Origin: DRGT01 sp035685445
GTDB lineage: Archaea; Thermoproteota; Nitrososphaeria; Nitrososphaerales; Nitrosopumilaceae
NCBI GenBank assembly: GCA_035685445.1
Contig: DASSAK010000030.1
Coordinates: 1-13,043 of the forward strand
Reading direction: 5' to 3'
Length of the DNA: 13,043 nucleotides
Shown here in pieces: positions 12,783 to 13,043 of the stretch (its first letter is position 1; each line of letters opens with the position of its first letter). A program made the position numbers and the translations under genes. Under the pieces are notes generated by a model. That model was not told where the DNA came from, made no database searches, and worked only from the letters and a program-made list of their open reading frames with translations.

Positions 12783-13043
12783 ATGAAAATCTCACAAAGA
12801 ATGAAAAAACTGTTGAATGATCAAATTACGATGGAAGGTTATGCATCAAGTTACTATTTGTCAATGGCATCATGGGCAGAAATTACTGGTTATGATGGAG
12901 CTGCAAAATACTTCTACGCACAATCAGATGAAGAAAGACAACATATGTTGAAAATTATTCATTTCTTAAATGAATTAGGAGTTGAAGCAACAATTCCTGC
13001 AATCAAACAACCTCCAAAATCTTTCAAATCTTTTGAATCACTT
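12783..13043 (+). CDS. Ferritin-like iron storage protein, 3'-partial
   Basis: The first 87 codons are visible and the rest runs off the window. The sequence matches the bacterial-type FtnA ferritin four-helix bundle. Helix A carries E18 (MEGYASSYYL), and helix B carries E51 and H54 in DEERQHMLKIIHFL, the iron ligands of the ferroxidase centre. These 24-subunit shells oxidise Fe(II) and store iron in the cytoplasm. The later ligands on helices C and D lie outside the window. The start is ATG 12783, supported by a TATA-like box about 29 bases upstream. Its neighbour upstream is the small two-zinc protein on the same strand. Family call is secure; whether it is heme-containing cannot be judged. 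Confidence 0.93.
   Translation, partial: MKISQRMKKLLNDQITMEGYASSYYLSMASWAEITGYDGAAKYFYAQSDEERQHMLKIIHFLNELGVEATIPAIKQPPKSFKSFESL

Overview
The window looks like chromosome from a marine ammonia-oxidising thaumarchaeon (Nitrososphaerota, Nitrosopumilus-like). This is inferred from the gene set: archaeal/eukaryotic-type information genes (ribosomal protein S19e, PDCD5, RNase P component 4, Nep1) beside a B12-dependent ribonucleotide reductase and an SCP2-type thiolase with its DUF35 partner. The DNA is low in G+C, starts include GTG and TTG, and many TATA-like boxes sit about 27 bases before the start codon, as expected for leaderless archaeal transcripts. No species can be named from sequence reading alone.

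Layout. From 1 to 4076 the minus strand carries, in transcription order, a membrane-anchored glycosidase-like protein, Nep1, tRNA-Gly(TCC), RNase P component 4, S19e, a PDCD5 protein with a histidine-rich head, and an MDR-family oxidoreductase cut by the window edge. This is a translation/RNA-processing block. From 4124 to 9303 lies a deoxynucleotide block, also on minus: a 53-residue zinc ribbon, a 700-residue protein joining a winged helix, an ATP-cone and a dead NrdD-like body, then class II ribonucleotide reductase. From 9374 to 10895 is a tight thiolase-DUF35 pair. A shared TATA region separates it from a plus-strand topoisomerase-type zinc-finger protein, which meets a nitrilase-family gene tail to tail. 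A tautomerase, a small two-zinc protein and the start of a ferritin close the window. No stretch longer than 170 bases lacks a gene.

The most interesting item is the 700-residue protein at 6974-9076. It resembles anaerobic ribonucleotide reductase (NrdD), but it has no cysteine before residue 569 and stops just after the C-terminal zinc site, where the glycyl-radical loop should follow. It carries an N-terminal winged helix-turn-helix and an ATP-cone and sits immediately upstream of nrdJ. I infer a nucleotide-sensing transcription factor built from a dead reductase, possibly doing the job bacterial NrdR does. GATCAA-type motifs and an inverted repeat upstream of nrdJ, and a matching motif upstream of the regulator itself, are candidate operators.

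Smaller items include a pair of overlapping 6-4-6 inverted repeats between the tautomerase and the two-zinc protein, a TATA element that fits two divergent genes, and two short genes (9142-9303 and 12256-12432) that are easy to miss by length.
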